NCBI GenBank assembly: GCA_033002965.1 | Contig: JAURVB010003478.1 | Span: 26,159-90,158 of the forward strand | Reading direction: 5' to 3' | Length of the DNA stretch: 64,000 nt | Origin: Piper betle | Lineage: Eukaryota > Streptophyta > Magnoliopsida > Piperales > Piperaceae | In this document: positions 22,172 through 33,584 of the stretch, piece after piece | How positions within the stretch are numbered: the first letter of the stretch is position 1 | Layout: every line of letters starts with the position of its first letter | Translations under genes and position numbers: made by a program | Notes under the pieces: model-generated | Told to the model about the DNA's origin: nothing | Database searches by the model: none | Seen by the model: only the letters and a program-made list of their open reading frames with translations

Positions 22172-23067
22172 AATATTGGACCCACTATGCTTGGTCTTTC
22201 ATGCGGTAGATCATATCAGGCTCATCACATAATTTCTGAGGCTGTTTCCTTGTCCTCAAATTATACAAAAACAAAAAAAGTAAAATCTGAAGATAAAATA
22301 AATTTTTTGCATTTGGTTGTCAAAAATTTAAATACAATAAGTCTTTGTAAAAATTTCATAATGTAATTTTTTCTTGAAAAACACAAAAGAAATTAGAATA
22401 AATTTTTGGAGAGACACATTGGAAAAATGTTTTATTTTAATCTCATTTTCTTATTATCTAAGCATAAAAGGAAAATCTTTAAAATTTTTGTCATTTTATT
22501 TAATTGCATTTCCATTTTTTATAAATTATTTTTTTCAGTTAGGCTATTTTTCATGCCAACCAAACTATATTGACACTAATTTTTTAACATTCAAAATGTC
22601 TAAATTATCGCCCTTATAAGCGTATCTCTAATGTACATGCATAACATATAAATATAGCAAAATAAACATGATGAGGTGGATCGATATTTGTATTCATACA
22701 TAACTAAAATTAAAAATTCATACTTACATGTGTAACCATTGAGTACCTTTTACCACAAGTTCACTAAAATTTTTATACCAAAACTTATCAGTAAGAGAAA
22801 GATAAACTGCTAAATAATGAGAATCTCCATTGCATCGCTCCAAAGATCACTAATCTGTGTCTGTGCAAACATGTCCCCTCATACCGAATACAATACTGTT
22901 CAACTAATAAACAAATTAGCACTACTCATGTAACTTACTAGTAAGTCCTAGTAGGTTAACATTAAAACATATTTTAACATAACAATATAATTATCATAAG
23001 CTTGCTATAGCTGAACTTTTGCAACCCTAAATAATTTTAACATACTTCTCTTATTCACTTTTGTAAC
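22172..23067. other. AT-rich intergenic DNA
   Basis: Would contain the promoter of the SERAC1-like gene on the minus strand. No TATA box or other element can be singled out and no other feature was seen. Confidence 0.5.
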
Positions 23068-24208
23068 TGTGGGATCCCTCAACTTAGTCTCACGTCTAAT
23101 ACCTACTAAGGTAAGATCCTATTTATAAGTAAAAATAAATTATAGATCTTCAACTTTGTTAATCATTCTTTAAAAGATGACTTAGGCCCATAATGTTACA
23201 CTTTGGGCTAGGTTGTTACACTTTGGACTAGGTCGTTACAAATATTATCTGAGCAACTTAGTTCCACGTTAAATGATAGGCTAGACTAAGGATGTTGGCT
23301 AGGCTATTGTTCATAGGGCAAAGAAGTCACTTGGACTAGGGCTAACAATGGGTTAGATGCTATCACAGCAACCTAGTTCTGTGTTAGATGATGGGTTGGA
23401 TTAAGGATGTTGAATAGACAACTAGTGTAAGATCCCTCAACTTAGTCCTACATCTAATACCTACTGGGAGAAGATCCTGTTTATAAGTGGGAATGGACTA
23501 TAGATCTTTAACTTCTGGGGTACCCATTTTAAAGAAATGACTTAGCCCATTACGTTGCACTTTGGGCTGGGTCGTTACAAATGGTATCAGAGCCGACTTG
23601 GTTCCGTGTTAGATGGTGGGATGGACTAGGGACGTTGGCTAGGCTGCCGGTCACGGGCCAAAAAGGTCGCGGGTTGGGGATAGCAACGGGCCAAGACTAA
23701 AACTTTGGCTGGGCTGCCGGTCACGGGCCAGAAAGGATGTGGGCTGGGGCTAGCAACGAGCCAAGAATAGGCATTTCGGGGACGAAATTTCCTAAGGTGG
23801 GTGGATTGTAAGATCCCTCAACTTAGTCCCACATCTAATACCTATTGGGAGAAGATCCTGTTTATAAGTGGGAATGGACTATAGATCTTTAACTTCCGGG
23901 GTACCCATTTTAAAGAAATGACTTAGCCCATTACGTTGCACTTTGGGCTGGGTCGTTACAACTAGTCACAAGCGAAAGAAGTCACTTGGACTGGGGTGCT
24001 AGTAATGGGTTAAGTGTAGGAATTTTGAGGATGGAATTTCTTAAGGTAGGTGAATTATGAGATCCCTCAACTTAGTCCCACATCTAATACCTAATGTGGT
24101 AAGATTTTGTTTATAAGTGAGAACAAACTATAGATTTTTAACTTAGTTAACTACTTTTGAAGAGATGACTTAGGCTTATTATATTGCATGTTGGGCTAGG
24201 TCATTATA
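23068..24208 (+). mobile_element. Old diverged TRIM, interrupted by a younger TRIM
   Basis: Outer LTRs 23068 to about 23220 (TGTGGGATCCCTCAACTTAG...) and about 24057-24208 are diverged from the 154-bp family but align throughout. The duplication GTAAC flanks the pair (23063-23067 and 24209-24213). The interior has a decayed primer site (ATTATCTGAGC) and phrases matching the TRIM internal region; it is split at 23425/23961 by a younger copy. The two outer LTRs differ strongly, which implies age. The end of the first LTR is repeated once (GTTACACTTTGG..TAGGT.GTTACA). Confidence 0.85.
23426..23960 (+). mobile_element. Young TRIM nested in the old TRIM
   Basis: LTRs 23426-23579 and 23807-23960 (154 bp each, nearly identical), flanked by ACTAG (23421-23425 and 23961-23965). 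Primer site TGGTATCAGAGCC at 23582. The internal region is longer than in the other copies because the GGCTGCCGGTCACGGGCCA ... GCAACGGGCCAAGA module is present twice. Non-coding. Confidence 0.95.
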
Positions 24209-24213
24209 GTAAC

Positions 24214-24699
24214 TCAAGAAAAACATCTACTTATGCCCGACCTTTGTTGCTTACTAATTTGATATGGTCCATCCTTTGTTACCTTTAAAATGATTAATTG
24301 GAGTCCAACCTTTGTGACGTTTTAAACATGACTATGGCCAAACCTTAGCCGTAAGACCCATTATCTATGGCTCAACTTATGTAGACCTAAGTCTTAATAC
24401 ACACTATATGCATTGCCCAACTTTTGTGGTATAAGGATAGAAATACACACAGAAGACATGATTAAGAAAATGTCCTATTTAAACTTACGGTTCAACCTTT
24501 GTAGACATGTGGCTCTCCTTTGTCGCCCAGAGGCTCGCTTTTGTAGACAATAGCTCACATTTGTAGCTAGGTATAGCTTAACATCTTTGCTCCAGAGTTC
24601 TTGATAGTGGATCTCTGCCAATACCTATAAAATAATTTAAATACATGGGAACTACTAATGATCACTAGTGTTGTCAAGATAGTAGCCTTTACTATAAAA
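24214..24699. other. Unassigned sequence upstream of the chromovirus LTR
   Basis: Repeated phrases such as 'CCAACCTTTGT' / 'CTTTGTAGAC' occur irregularly (24240-24560), a degenerate simple repeat. No gene or element could be named. Confidence 0.4.
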
Positions 24700-26997
24700 G
24701 CAAGGCAATTTATCCATGGGTTTTCAAGTTGGTTTGGTCCTTACCTTGATCGGGTTAGTTGGCGCCGATCTTTCTTATCATGGTTTGTGTATGATATGAT
24801 GTATGCTTGCTCAACTCTAGCCTCCATCGGTGTTTGGTAACACGTTCAAACACTATGTGCTCGACCTCTTCATGATTGGTTTGGTCAAGTCAAGTCTATT
24901 TAGATGTTAGGGCAGAGATTTTCGTGAGTCTAGTTACTTATAATGTGTTTGGAACCCCTTTTAGACAATCCTATCCCCTATGGTACCTGTAGCGCAATTC
25001 TTGAGGTCTCCTTGATCACCTGAGGGTGGAAATCCTAAATGTGAGCAACCAGCGCTGAGTGGTGCCCTCCCAACACCCTTGTGCTAACCTTGATTAGGGT
25101 TAGGGTTTCAGATAAAAGCGCAGGTGTACTGCACCAATGCCTTTGCACCTAGAAGTTTCACCTAGCTTTGCGTGTAGCTTAGTTCAGTAGACATGCATGC
25201 TCTAGTTTTCTGACTTGCTGTGGTCTGGCTTGCAGAGGCGAGAGTGCCTTTGCGTTGAGCCCTTTTCTCTTTTCCATAAATTCTCCTCTTCCCTCGAACT
25301 TCCCCTTGGCCTTTGGCTGCCACTCTTCATCTCGAGCCCTTCTTCACCCACTCTAGTCTCTCCAAGCTTGGCCAAGACCCTAGAGACCTCTCCTAAGAAC
25401 CAGTAGAAGTTAAAATCCTTCCTTTTTGACTCTTTTTATTTTATGCTTTTGTTCATGTGATTATTTTGCTGTTTTACAATTTGTATGGATTTTTTACATG
25501 TAGATCTATCTTCTAAGAGTATGTAGACTTTGGATGCATTGTTTATCATCCATATAAAAATAGTTACGTATTTTTTAATGCTATATGGTCATCTGTTTGC
25601 ACTAATTCGGTAGCAAATGCATATATTATGATACAAATGGTATTTTTGCATGATCATTGTCTTAATGCACTCACAAAAGATAGATCGACACCTTTTGTTC
25701 ATATTATTTCGTCTGATGTTCCATGTATGGGCATGCAAGGGTGCCAAACATGGAAAAAGGAGGAAACTTTCCTTATCGCTATGACATAGCCGCCACTTTC
25801 CCAAATTTTTACACTCTAATGTAAGATGCTGTTGATGTCTATCTTTTGGACATTTGTAGATCTGCTTGTTTTCTAGCTCCATTGTTTGGTGTGCTTGCTG
25901 TGATGTTTGTATGCTTTCCATGCTCTTAGAATGTGCTGCTCAATGAGCTAGTTAAAAGACCACCATAAAAATCCATAAAAATAATGCATGGACTTGATAA
26001 TTGCGTAATTAAAATATGTAGATTTTCACAATAATTAAAAAAATTAGGTGGTTAGATAATCCAGTTTTCTGGAGTGTGAAGGATTGCAGGGTGCAACTCT
26101 AGTTCTTTAACAACGAATGTAAAATCTAAAAACCCAGCTTATTTGTGGTAGAATTTCATCTCCCTAAAATTGGAAGGAAAATGGATTAGTAGATATTGTG
26201 TGGTGATTTTCCCAAGCTTAGCAGGTCCAGCTAGCTCCAGAAATAACCTAGACAATTGGCTTCCCTTCCTGAGTCCACTCAAGTCCAAATCCTTAGATTT
26301 TAGACTTGAAATTTTACAAGATTAAAGCCCACAGTGTTTGATAAACCTAACATTTTACCCATGCCTATTTGGAGTCTACATGCCCATGAACAAGACTTAG
26401 AAAAATTGGTGCGTAGTCTAGGAGCATTGTATTCAACACCTTAGTCCGACGTTAGTGGGCCTTTGACTCATAGACCAGCACTTGGTAATTTTTTTACCAA
26501 ACCCTGAAAGTGTCCAGTCCCTCTAATCTAAATCTTAGGCCATTTGGACATCGTTTGGTCCATCAAAAAAATTGTCCAATTAAGTCTACTTTATAATCCA
26601 CTAAGTGTTGGACTTTTCTACTAAGTGTACTTGCAACAAAAATCTTAATTGAGCCTATGTAATGAGGTTTAACACTTCATTAAGTAAGATAATTGAGGCC
26701 TTGCCTTGTTTTGAAGGTTGTGGTTGTGTTGAGGCCTTGCCTTGTTTTGCGAGCGGATGTAATGCAATTTCTATTTGAGTTTTACCTCCTGCTAGGTTAC
26801 ATGGGGTGATCTCACCAACCTAGGACGTGGAGCTTCACTCATACATGTTTGTTGGACTTCGATTACTTCATTTTTGCTTCGTTCCTTCTGTATTAAGCTT
26901 CATCATATTTTAGTTGTAGAATGATGTCGATGACATTTTATTGGATACATCTAATGTATAGGTAGTAAGAATGGCATTAGTATTCCTCTAAAACTCT

Positions 26998-27463
26998 TGT
27001 GAGATCCCTCAACTTAAACCTACATCTAATACCTACTGGGAGAAGATCCTGTTTATAAGTGGGAATGGACTATAGATCTTTAACTTTCAGGGTACCCATT
27101 TTAAAGAAATGACTTAGTTTATTACGTTGCGCTTTGGGCGGGGTCGTTACAAATGGTATCAGAGCTGACCTGGTTCCGTGTTAGATGGTGGGCTGGATTA
27201 GGAACGTTGGCTAGGCTGCCAGCCACGGGCCAGAAAGGTCGTGAGCTGGGGCTAGCAACGGGCCAAGTATAGGCATTTCGGGGACAAAATTTCCTAAAGG
27301 TGGGTGGATTGTGAGATCCCTGAACTTAGTCCCACATCTAATACCCACTGGGAGAAGATCCTGTTTATAAGTGGGAATGGACTATAGATCTTTAACTTTT
27401 GGGGTACCCATTTTAACGAAATGACTTAGCCCATTACGTTGCACTTTGGGCTGGGTCGTTACA
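26998..27463 (+). mobile_element. TRIM inserted in the chromovirus LTR
   Basis: LTRs 26998-27151 and 27310-27463 (154 bp), duplication ACTCT at 26993-26997 and 27464-27468, primer site TGGTATCAGAGC just after the first LTR. The corresponding place in the 3' LTR (about 44185) has no insertion, giving an empty site within the same window. Confidence 0.95.
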
Positions 27464-27796
27464 ACTCTAAAGTAGTACAGTATAAAAGGGTGCTACATAA
27501 TGCATCACATTTTTAGAATTTGTGGCACTAACTTAATTGTTCTTTTACAACATGAGTACAGTGACAAGTGTTATATGAAGGATGTGAGGGGCCAAACTTT
27601 TTTGTGTATGATTTTGCTGTGCATGTGGGTTGGCTTGTTTAAAATAAGTTATTCCTCCTTACACCCATACGAGGTTTTTATAAAGTTTCTAAATTTCCTG
27701 TGAGTAATAGAATACTCATTTACCAGTTTGAAATACTAGTATTTATTTCGGACCAGTAATTAAATTTGTTTGACTATTGACATATTTTCTTATACA

Positions 27797-27823
27797 TATA
27801 TGTGTGTGTGTGTGTGTGTGTGA
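27797..27823. repeat. (TG)n microsatellite
   Basis: About 12 TG units after a short (TA)n run, inside the chromovirus LTR region. Confidence 0.9.
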
Positions 27824-28743
27824 GGTCTCGTAGCATTAGCCAACTTAGGCACGAGGATCTATAGTTCAGTGGAGGTGGCGGGGGCCTTGTGTTGTTATGT
27901 GTTATGTATCTAGATTATGTATTTTGGATTGTTTTATTTTTTGGGCAATAGCCTGAACTTGATTATGAACTACGTACGTTGGATTGGGTTATGACATGAT
28001 CCTTGAGTACGAGTATTTAATTATTATTTTATTATTATACATTCGTGGAGCAGATAAACTTTAGGGCAAAGGCTAACAATCACTTGTAGGTTGTGCAACC
28101 TAAAATATGACGAGGATTCAAACTCATATATGCAAAATATATTTGATTACAGTTGTGTGTGTATAGAAATGTGTGTAGGAGGACAATGCTCTTCATACCA
28201 CACAAAAAACTCACGTGAAGACCGGGTATTAGGGTATGATGTCATGGTATCTGATTATATCTATGTATTATTTCATTCTTGTCGGGTATGTGGAATAGGT
28301 AAGCATGACCCAATTTTATCTTATTGCAACTCATCCACATTATGTAATTAAATTACCTAATATAATCACTTAAACTAAGTATAAGAACCGGATCATGTAT
28401 TTGTATCTTTTAAGAACTCAACCTCTTAGATACATTGGGGATGATGCCTTTGTGTAGCTTGGAGTAATTATCACATATGAAAGTCACCCTTTTAGTTGCA
28501 AGAGAGGCACTGCCTCTCTTGTGGCTCAGAGTGCTCATTTAGGAGTCATAAAATTAAGATCCGTCCAACGTAGTATGATTTAGCATGCATTGTATGAAAA
28601 TCCCATATGTAGGCTATCTTAAGCTTCCTTGAAGGTTGAGATCTTCTTCTGTAAAATTTGTACAATGGGTCTAACAAATAGCATATCGAATTATAACATC
28701 AAGGATCTGTCCCTTCCTTTGGCCGATTTGGGGTGTTACAACT

Positions 28744-28756
28744 TGGTATCAGAACC
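28744..28756 (+). promoter_or_regulatory. Chromovirus primer binding site
   Basis: TGGTATCAGAACC directly after the LTR end GTGTTACA. Differs by one base from the usual Met-tRNA complement. Confidence 0.75.
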
Positions 28757-28830
28757 AACGTCTTGCACTATTTGGATGACATACTTTCGGGATGTGATGT
28801 GTTGTATGCACATGGTGTATGCTGTATGAT

Positions 28831-30034
28831 TGTTAAGTGTTTAAAGTATACAATTTTTACCTATGTTTTAATGTGATTTTGTACATCTCGGGTATAAATT
28901 ATATTAAAATAGGTGATATTTCTCATTATATTTTATTTAATTAATATTTTATGAGTTCTACTTAATTTGGGAGTTTTAATACAGAAAAAAATGAAACAAA
29001 TTAAGCTTAGGAATTGAAAGGTCATGGCACTTGGCACCATCCAATGGTTACTTCAAACAGTTCACAAAGCTCAAAAAGGAAGGATGTTGATGGTTTTGGG
29101 GTGCCTTATTTAAGGCTTGGTTGAGCTCGAGGAGTTGCAAACTTGATTGAATGCCATAATTAATTAAACTACATCAATTTGTGAACACCTTCTTTAAATT
29201 CATGTATCTAATGACCATCTCATTTTCTATATAAAGGGGTGGTCATTTGTTGTTTGGAATATCTCTAACTCTTGGCTTAAAAGTAGTTCTAGTTTTTGTA
29301 ATTCTTTTCCTTTCATATTAAGAAATAGTTTATTCTTTATAATGTTTTCTATTTTTATGGAGTAATCATTTATTTCATTTTAGAGAAGAATGGAACTTAA
29401 CATGGTTTAATTGTAGTCATTTCAAACTCTTACTCTTTTATTCAATTGGATTGCTTGAATCATCATGTTTTTAATGCTAAGAGTAGTCTAATCACCTATT
29501 ACTTAGATCATGAGGTTTAATTAGATTTCAGGAAAAATTAGTTAGAATAGTCAATGATAATTCATCATACGACGAGTCTTTTGACTTGTTTGTTGTTGTG
29601 GTCGGGAAATACACAACACTGTATGCGATTGAAAGGTAGATCTTAATGCATTATTTTGTTAATTAATCAATTATCGCCACGAGGTAGAAATTGAGGCAAA
29701 ATAATGATGCATGAAGGAAAGAAAGCTACCATGTTATATTATTCTCCTAGATTGGCAATTCGAGAGAATAAAAGATCAAAGTAAGATGTGATGAATATTA
29801 AATTCATGTTAAGGGAAATTTAACTCAAGAACGAGTTTTATCATTATAACTTTTTCTTTAATTTAAAGTTACTATTTAGATTTAGTTAAGTCAATTGTTT
29901 TTGTTTTGTTCTTAATTTCATTTTCTTTAATTAATCTTAGGAAATTTATTTCTCTGTAGGATGATACTTGAATTTATTATTATATTACTTATTTTGACTG
30001 TGTATACTTGCACGTCATTGAATTTATTCTATCA
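28831..30034 (+). mobile_element. Athila-like Gypsy 5' LTR
   Basis: Begins TGTTAAGTGTTTAAAG and ends TTATTCTATCA, 1204 bp, followed by the primer site at 30041. Further copies of this LTR occur at about 33585-34543 (plus), 34575-35790 (minus) and 46658-47810 (plus, solo). A CTATATAAAG motif near 29228 is a candidate TATA box. The element sits inside the chromovirus, shortly after the chromovirus primer site. Confidence 0.85.
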
Positions 30035-30040
30035 AGTTTT

Positions 30041-30058
30041 TGGCGCCGTTGTCGGGGA
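30041..30058 (+). promoter_or_regulatory. Athila-like primer binding site
   Basis: TGGCGCCGTTGTCGGGGA, the primer-site type characteristic of Athila/Tat lineage elements, seven bases after the LTR end. Confidence 0.9.
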
Positions 30059-30182
30059 AATCGAATTTTCTTAGTTAATTTAAGATTAGAATTTTCAGTT
30101 TTTTTCTTTTCTTTTTAGATTTTAGTGACTGATTTTTTTAAAGAAAAAAATATTATATAAGTGTCTTCTTCCTTGTTATCAT

Positions 30183-31475
30183 TTGTTTATGTATCGATTA
30201 GTGTGGTCACCTTTGTTTTCTTGTGATCCTGAGATTGAAAGGACTTTGAGAAACTTGTGTGCTGCTAGAAGAAGAGCACGAGAAGCAATAGAAGAAGTCA
30301 TGGACCCACAACAACAACAAATGCTTCCACTTCCACTGATTATAGCAATAGCCAATCATGAGAATAGGGCAATCCAAGATTTGGTTGTACCTCTTGCAAG
30401 AGGGTTACAACGTAGTATTATTACACCACCGGTGGATGCGAGCCACTTTGAGCTTTTAAACCAGTTTTATTTAACATGTAACAAACTATAAGACAATTTA
30501 GTGGATTGCCTATTGAAAATCCTAATAGGCATATCATGGATTTCCTATCAGTTTGTGATGTGTATAAGCAACCTGGTATCCTTGACAACGCTCCCCGCCT
30601 TCACTTATTTTCATTCTCATTAATAGGAAGTGCGAAAGAGTGGGTGTCCTCATTAGATGCAATTACCACTTGGGATGAATTGTCTGAAAATTTTTGTTAA
30701 AATATTTTCCTCTTTCCAAAATTGCTAATTTACAAATCAAAATTTTATCTTTTTTGCAATTTAAAGGCTAGTCACTCTTTGAGACATGGGAAAAATTTAA
30801 AGAATTGTTGAGAAAGTGTCCCAACCATGGTCTAAAAAGATGGATGCAACTCTAAACTTTCTATAACGGGTTGTTGGGGCAAACAAAGAACATAGTTGAT
30901 GCATCGGCCAGGGGATTGTTTCTTAGAAAGAACCCACATAAAGCTTTTCAACTGCTAGAATTGATGGTTCCTAGCAACCACCATGCAACACAAGAAAGGC
31001 ACCCAAGGAGGATTACAAGAGTTTTAGAACTAGATGCACTTACTGTTTTATTTGCGCAGGTTAGTGCTTTAGCTAATCAAGTTCAAAATCTTAATATGTA
31101 GGGATAGGTTAAGGCTATGGAGCCAAGGTGTGAATGGTGTGGATAAGGACATTCTACATGTCAATGTGCAACAGACCAAGTTAACTACATAGGCAACTTT
31201 AATAGGAACAACAATCCTTATTCCAATACTAACAATGCGGGTTGGCAAAATAACCCCAACTTTTCATGGAATAATTCTCCACAATTGGCTGATGTCCTCA
31301 ATAATCCACCACCACATTCACAGCATCCTCGACCTCCTTCACTTCCTTTTCGACCACAACAACTAGATTTGATCCAAATGTTCAATTCTATGCAACAAAC
31401 TATGCAACAATTCATGCAGAATCAGCAACAACAACAAAACAGTTTATGCAACAAGTTGTGTTGGAATTAAACAAG
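30183..31475 (+). pseudogene. Athila-like gag, broken
   Basis: Reading through stops and shifts gives the retrotransposon gag pattern: MDPQQQQ near 30300, DASHFELLNQFYL, LPIENPNRHIMDFLSVCDVY, LHLFSFSLIGSAKEWV, FETWEKFKELLRKCPNHG, VDASARGLFL and a zinc-knuckle-like CEWCG.GHST.QC near 31120, then an Asn/Gln-rich tail (QQTMQQFMQNQQQQ). Stops occur at about 30489, 30698, 30856 and 31100. It would have made the particle protein. Confidence 0.8.
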
Positions 31476-31959
31476 GAACCAAGTGAGCGACCCAAGGGTG
31501 AACTTCCGAGCCAACCAGAACAACCAAGGAAAGATGGTCAAGAGGATTGCAAAGCCGTAACAACCCAGAGTGGTAATACTTTATAAGAACCAGTTCAGCC
31601 CAATGAAGTTAAGGAAAAAGATGAAAAGCCAAACAACAAATATGAATTCAGTACATTATTTAGCTTCCTCGAAGGCAAAGGGAAAGAGAAAGATGAGGTA
31701 CATACATAAGAGGTCGAAAAAAGGTACCATTTCCTTCTAGACTAAGGAATCAAAGTGATGAAAAATACTTCAAAAAATTTCTTGATATATTTAAGATATT
31801 ATATATTGACATACCTTTCGTTGATGCACTTGAACAGATGCCTAGTTATGTAAAATACTTGAAGGATATTCTAGCAAAGAAGAGGAGAGTAGATGACAAT
31901 GAAGTTGGGGCCATGATAGAGGAATGTAGTGCTCTCTTCTAAAGAAAACTACCTCCTAA

Positions 31960-32912
31960 GATGAAAGACTTAGGAAAATTTGTGATTCTATGTTCAATTG
32001 GAGGAAATGTTCATTGTAATGCTTTATGTGACTTAGGTTCTAGCATTAATTTGATGCCTTTTTCTGTTTTCAAAAGGTTAGGGATCCAGGACATTGCTCC
32101 TACCAATATCACACTCTAGTTGGCTGACCGGTCATTGGTATTTCCTAATGGAGTCATTGAAGATGTTTTAATAAAGGTTGACAAGTTTATCTTTCTTACA
32201 GATTTTGTGGTGCTCAAAATGGAAAAAAGGAATGACAATATACCATTCATTGTCGGGAGAGGTTTGTTGACAACTGAGAGAACACTGATCGACATAGCTG
32301 TTGGAAAACTTACACTTAGGGTAAACAACAATTATGTCACATATAACATCTTTAAATCCATTACTTGCTCGGATGTAACATATGATTGTTCTAGAATTAA
32401 AATATTTGATAAAATAATGTACAAAGGGGATCAGTTGAATGATTCATTACATAAGGCCATAAATTCTCTTTGTGGAGAAGATACTGATGTGGAAGAGATG
32501 GTTAAAGTATTAGATTCCCAACCAATTTTGCCTAAGAGATTTAGAGTTGTGGAAACCTTAAATTTACCATTCTACAGATTGCTGCCATCAGTTGAAGTAC
32601 CACCTATTTTGGAGCTAAAGCAACTACCAAAACATCTCAAGTATACTTTCTTAGGACCTAATGACACTCTTCCTGTTATTATTTCTTCAGAGCTAACTAT
32701 GTTGCAGGAAGAGAAGCTGATTAGAATACTAAAGGATCACAAGTCAGCTATTGCTTGGACTATAACAAACATAAAAGGCATCGATCCATCCTTTTGTATG
32801 CATAAGATCAATTTAGTGGATGGATGTAGTCCAACTGTAGAGCACCAATGACGACTCAACCCCAACATGAAAGAAGTGGTCAAGAAGGAGATTATCAAGA
32901 TGGTCCAGATGT
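31960..32912 (+). pseudogene. Athila-like protease and first part of reverse transcriptase
   Basis: The protease motif is CDLGSSINLMP at about 32026-32060, followed after a stop by LADRSLVFPNG, VDKFIFLTDFVVL, FIVGRGLLTTERTLIDIAVG and LTLRVNNNYVTYN. The linker (LPKHLKYTFLGPNDTLPVII, EEKLIRILKDHKSAIAWT) leads to the very start of reverse transcriptase (LNPNMKEVVKKEIIK). There the coding sequence stops, and the next bases are the ACGTTAA ... AAGCGCTT ... GGAGGCAACCCA phrase that normally follows pol. Catalytic reverse transcriptase, RNase H and integrase are deleted. Confidence 0.85.
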
Positions 32913-33190
32913 AGACGTTAAACCAAGCGCTTCTTAGGAGGCAACCCAAGTGATTTCTTTTAAAAGTTTATTTTTATTTGTAGATTTTTTTTAAAAAATA
33001 TTTCTTTTATTTTGTAGCATGGGTCAAGTCAAAATTCACCATTGACGATAATCATCCACCGACTTATTGGTTGAGGGAGTCCTCTTGCACTTCTCTTTAT
33101 TTTTCCAACATTGAGGACAGAGTTTAGTTTAAGTGTGGGGGATGCCGTAATTTTATGCATATTGTTCATGCGACTTTTTAGATTTAGATA

Positions 33191-33225
<35 letters not shown>

Positions 33226-33584
33226 TAGTTTACTGTAAAAATTTTATTATGCAACAGTATATTAGTCTCTTCGTTCAATCATAGAGACATGTCAATTAGC
33301 TTTACCTTTCTTGGGAAAATTTGAATAATTGATATTAGGGATGATCTGAGTAAATGATTGCATTCGAGAGTTGGTTCTTTAGCTGATATTATTTTCACAA
33401 ATCTTTGGTTTAGATGATTTCAATGAATGTTTTGCAATCAGAAAAATCCTTTAATGATAAGAATTTGCATGATGGCTCTGGTTGTTTTTGGTTTGTCCCA
33501 TCAATTTTTTTTTAAAATAAAAAATGAATAAATTGGAGAAATGACTACTTTGATGAGTAACTGGGCCTTTGTAACTCAATAATT
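32913..33584 (+). other. Athila-like 3' untranslated region
   Basis: Begins with the post-pol phrase (GGAGGCAACCCAAG at 32937) and contains a purine tract AAGTGTGGGGGATG (about 33132-33145) that would prime plus-strand synthesis. A (TA)n run lies at 33187-33222. The following LTR lacks its start, so a deletion has joined this region to the LTR interior near 33585. Confidence 0.6.

Larger units (their letters stand above)
24700..28740 (+). mobile_element. Chromovirus (Ty3/Gypsy) 5' LTR, very long, carrying a TRIM
   Basis: From about 24740 to 27770 this matches in order the sequence at about 41640-44510: the ...GATGATGTATG..TG block, GGTTAGGGTTT, CTTCATCTC.AGCCCTTC, TTTGTATG and GTTTGAAATACTAGTA. 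Two such copies flank a chromovirus internal region. It ends GGGTGTTACA at 28740, just before a primer site at 28744. The 5' limit is approximate because the first about 40 bp are diverged. The part 27780-28740 has no counterpart in the 3' LTR as now seen. Confidence 0.75.

Noticed and set aside
18198..24208. CRISPR-like array of repeated 150-bp units
   Set aside because: The units are LTR pairs with primer sites and target duplications, in both orientations; not short repeats with spacers.
28091..28829. Short Cys-rich frames near the chromovirus LTR end
   Set aside because: They lie within LTR sequence just upstream of the primer site; compositional, no conserved protein.
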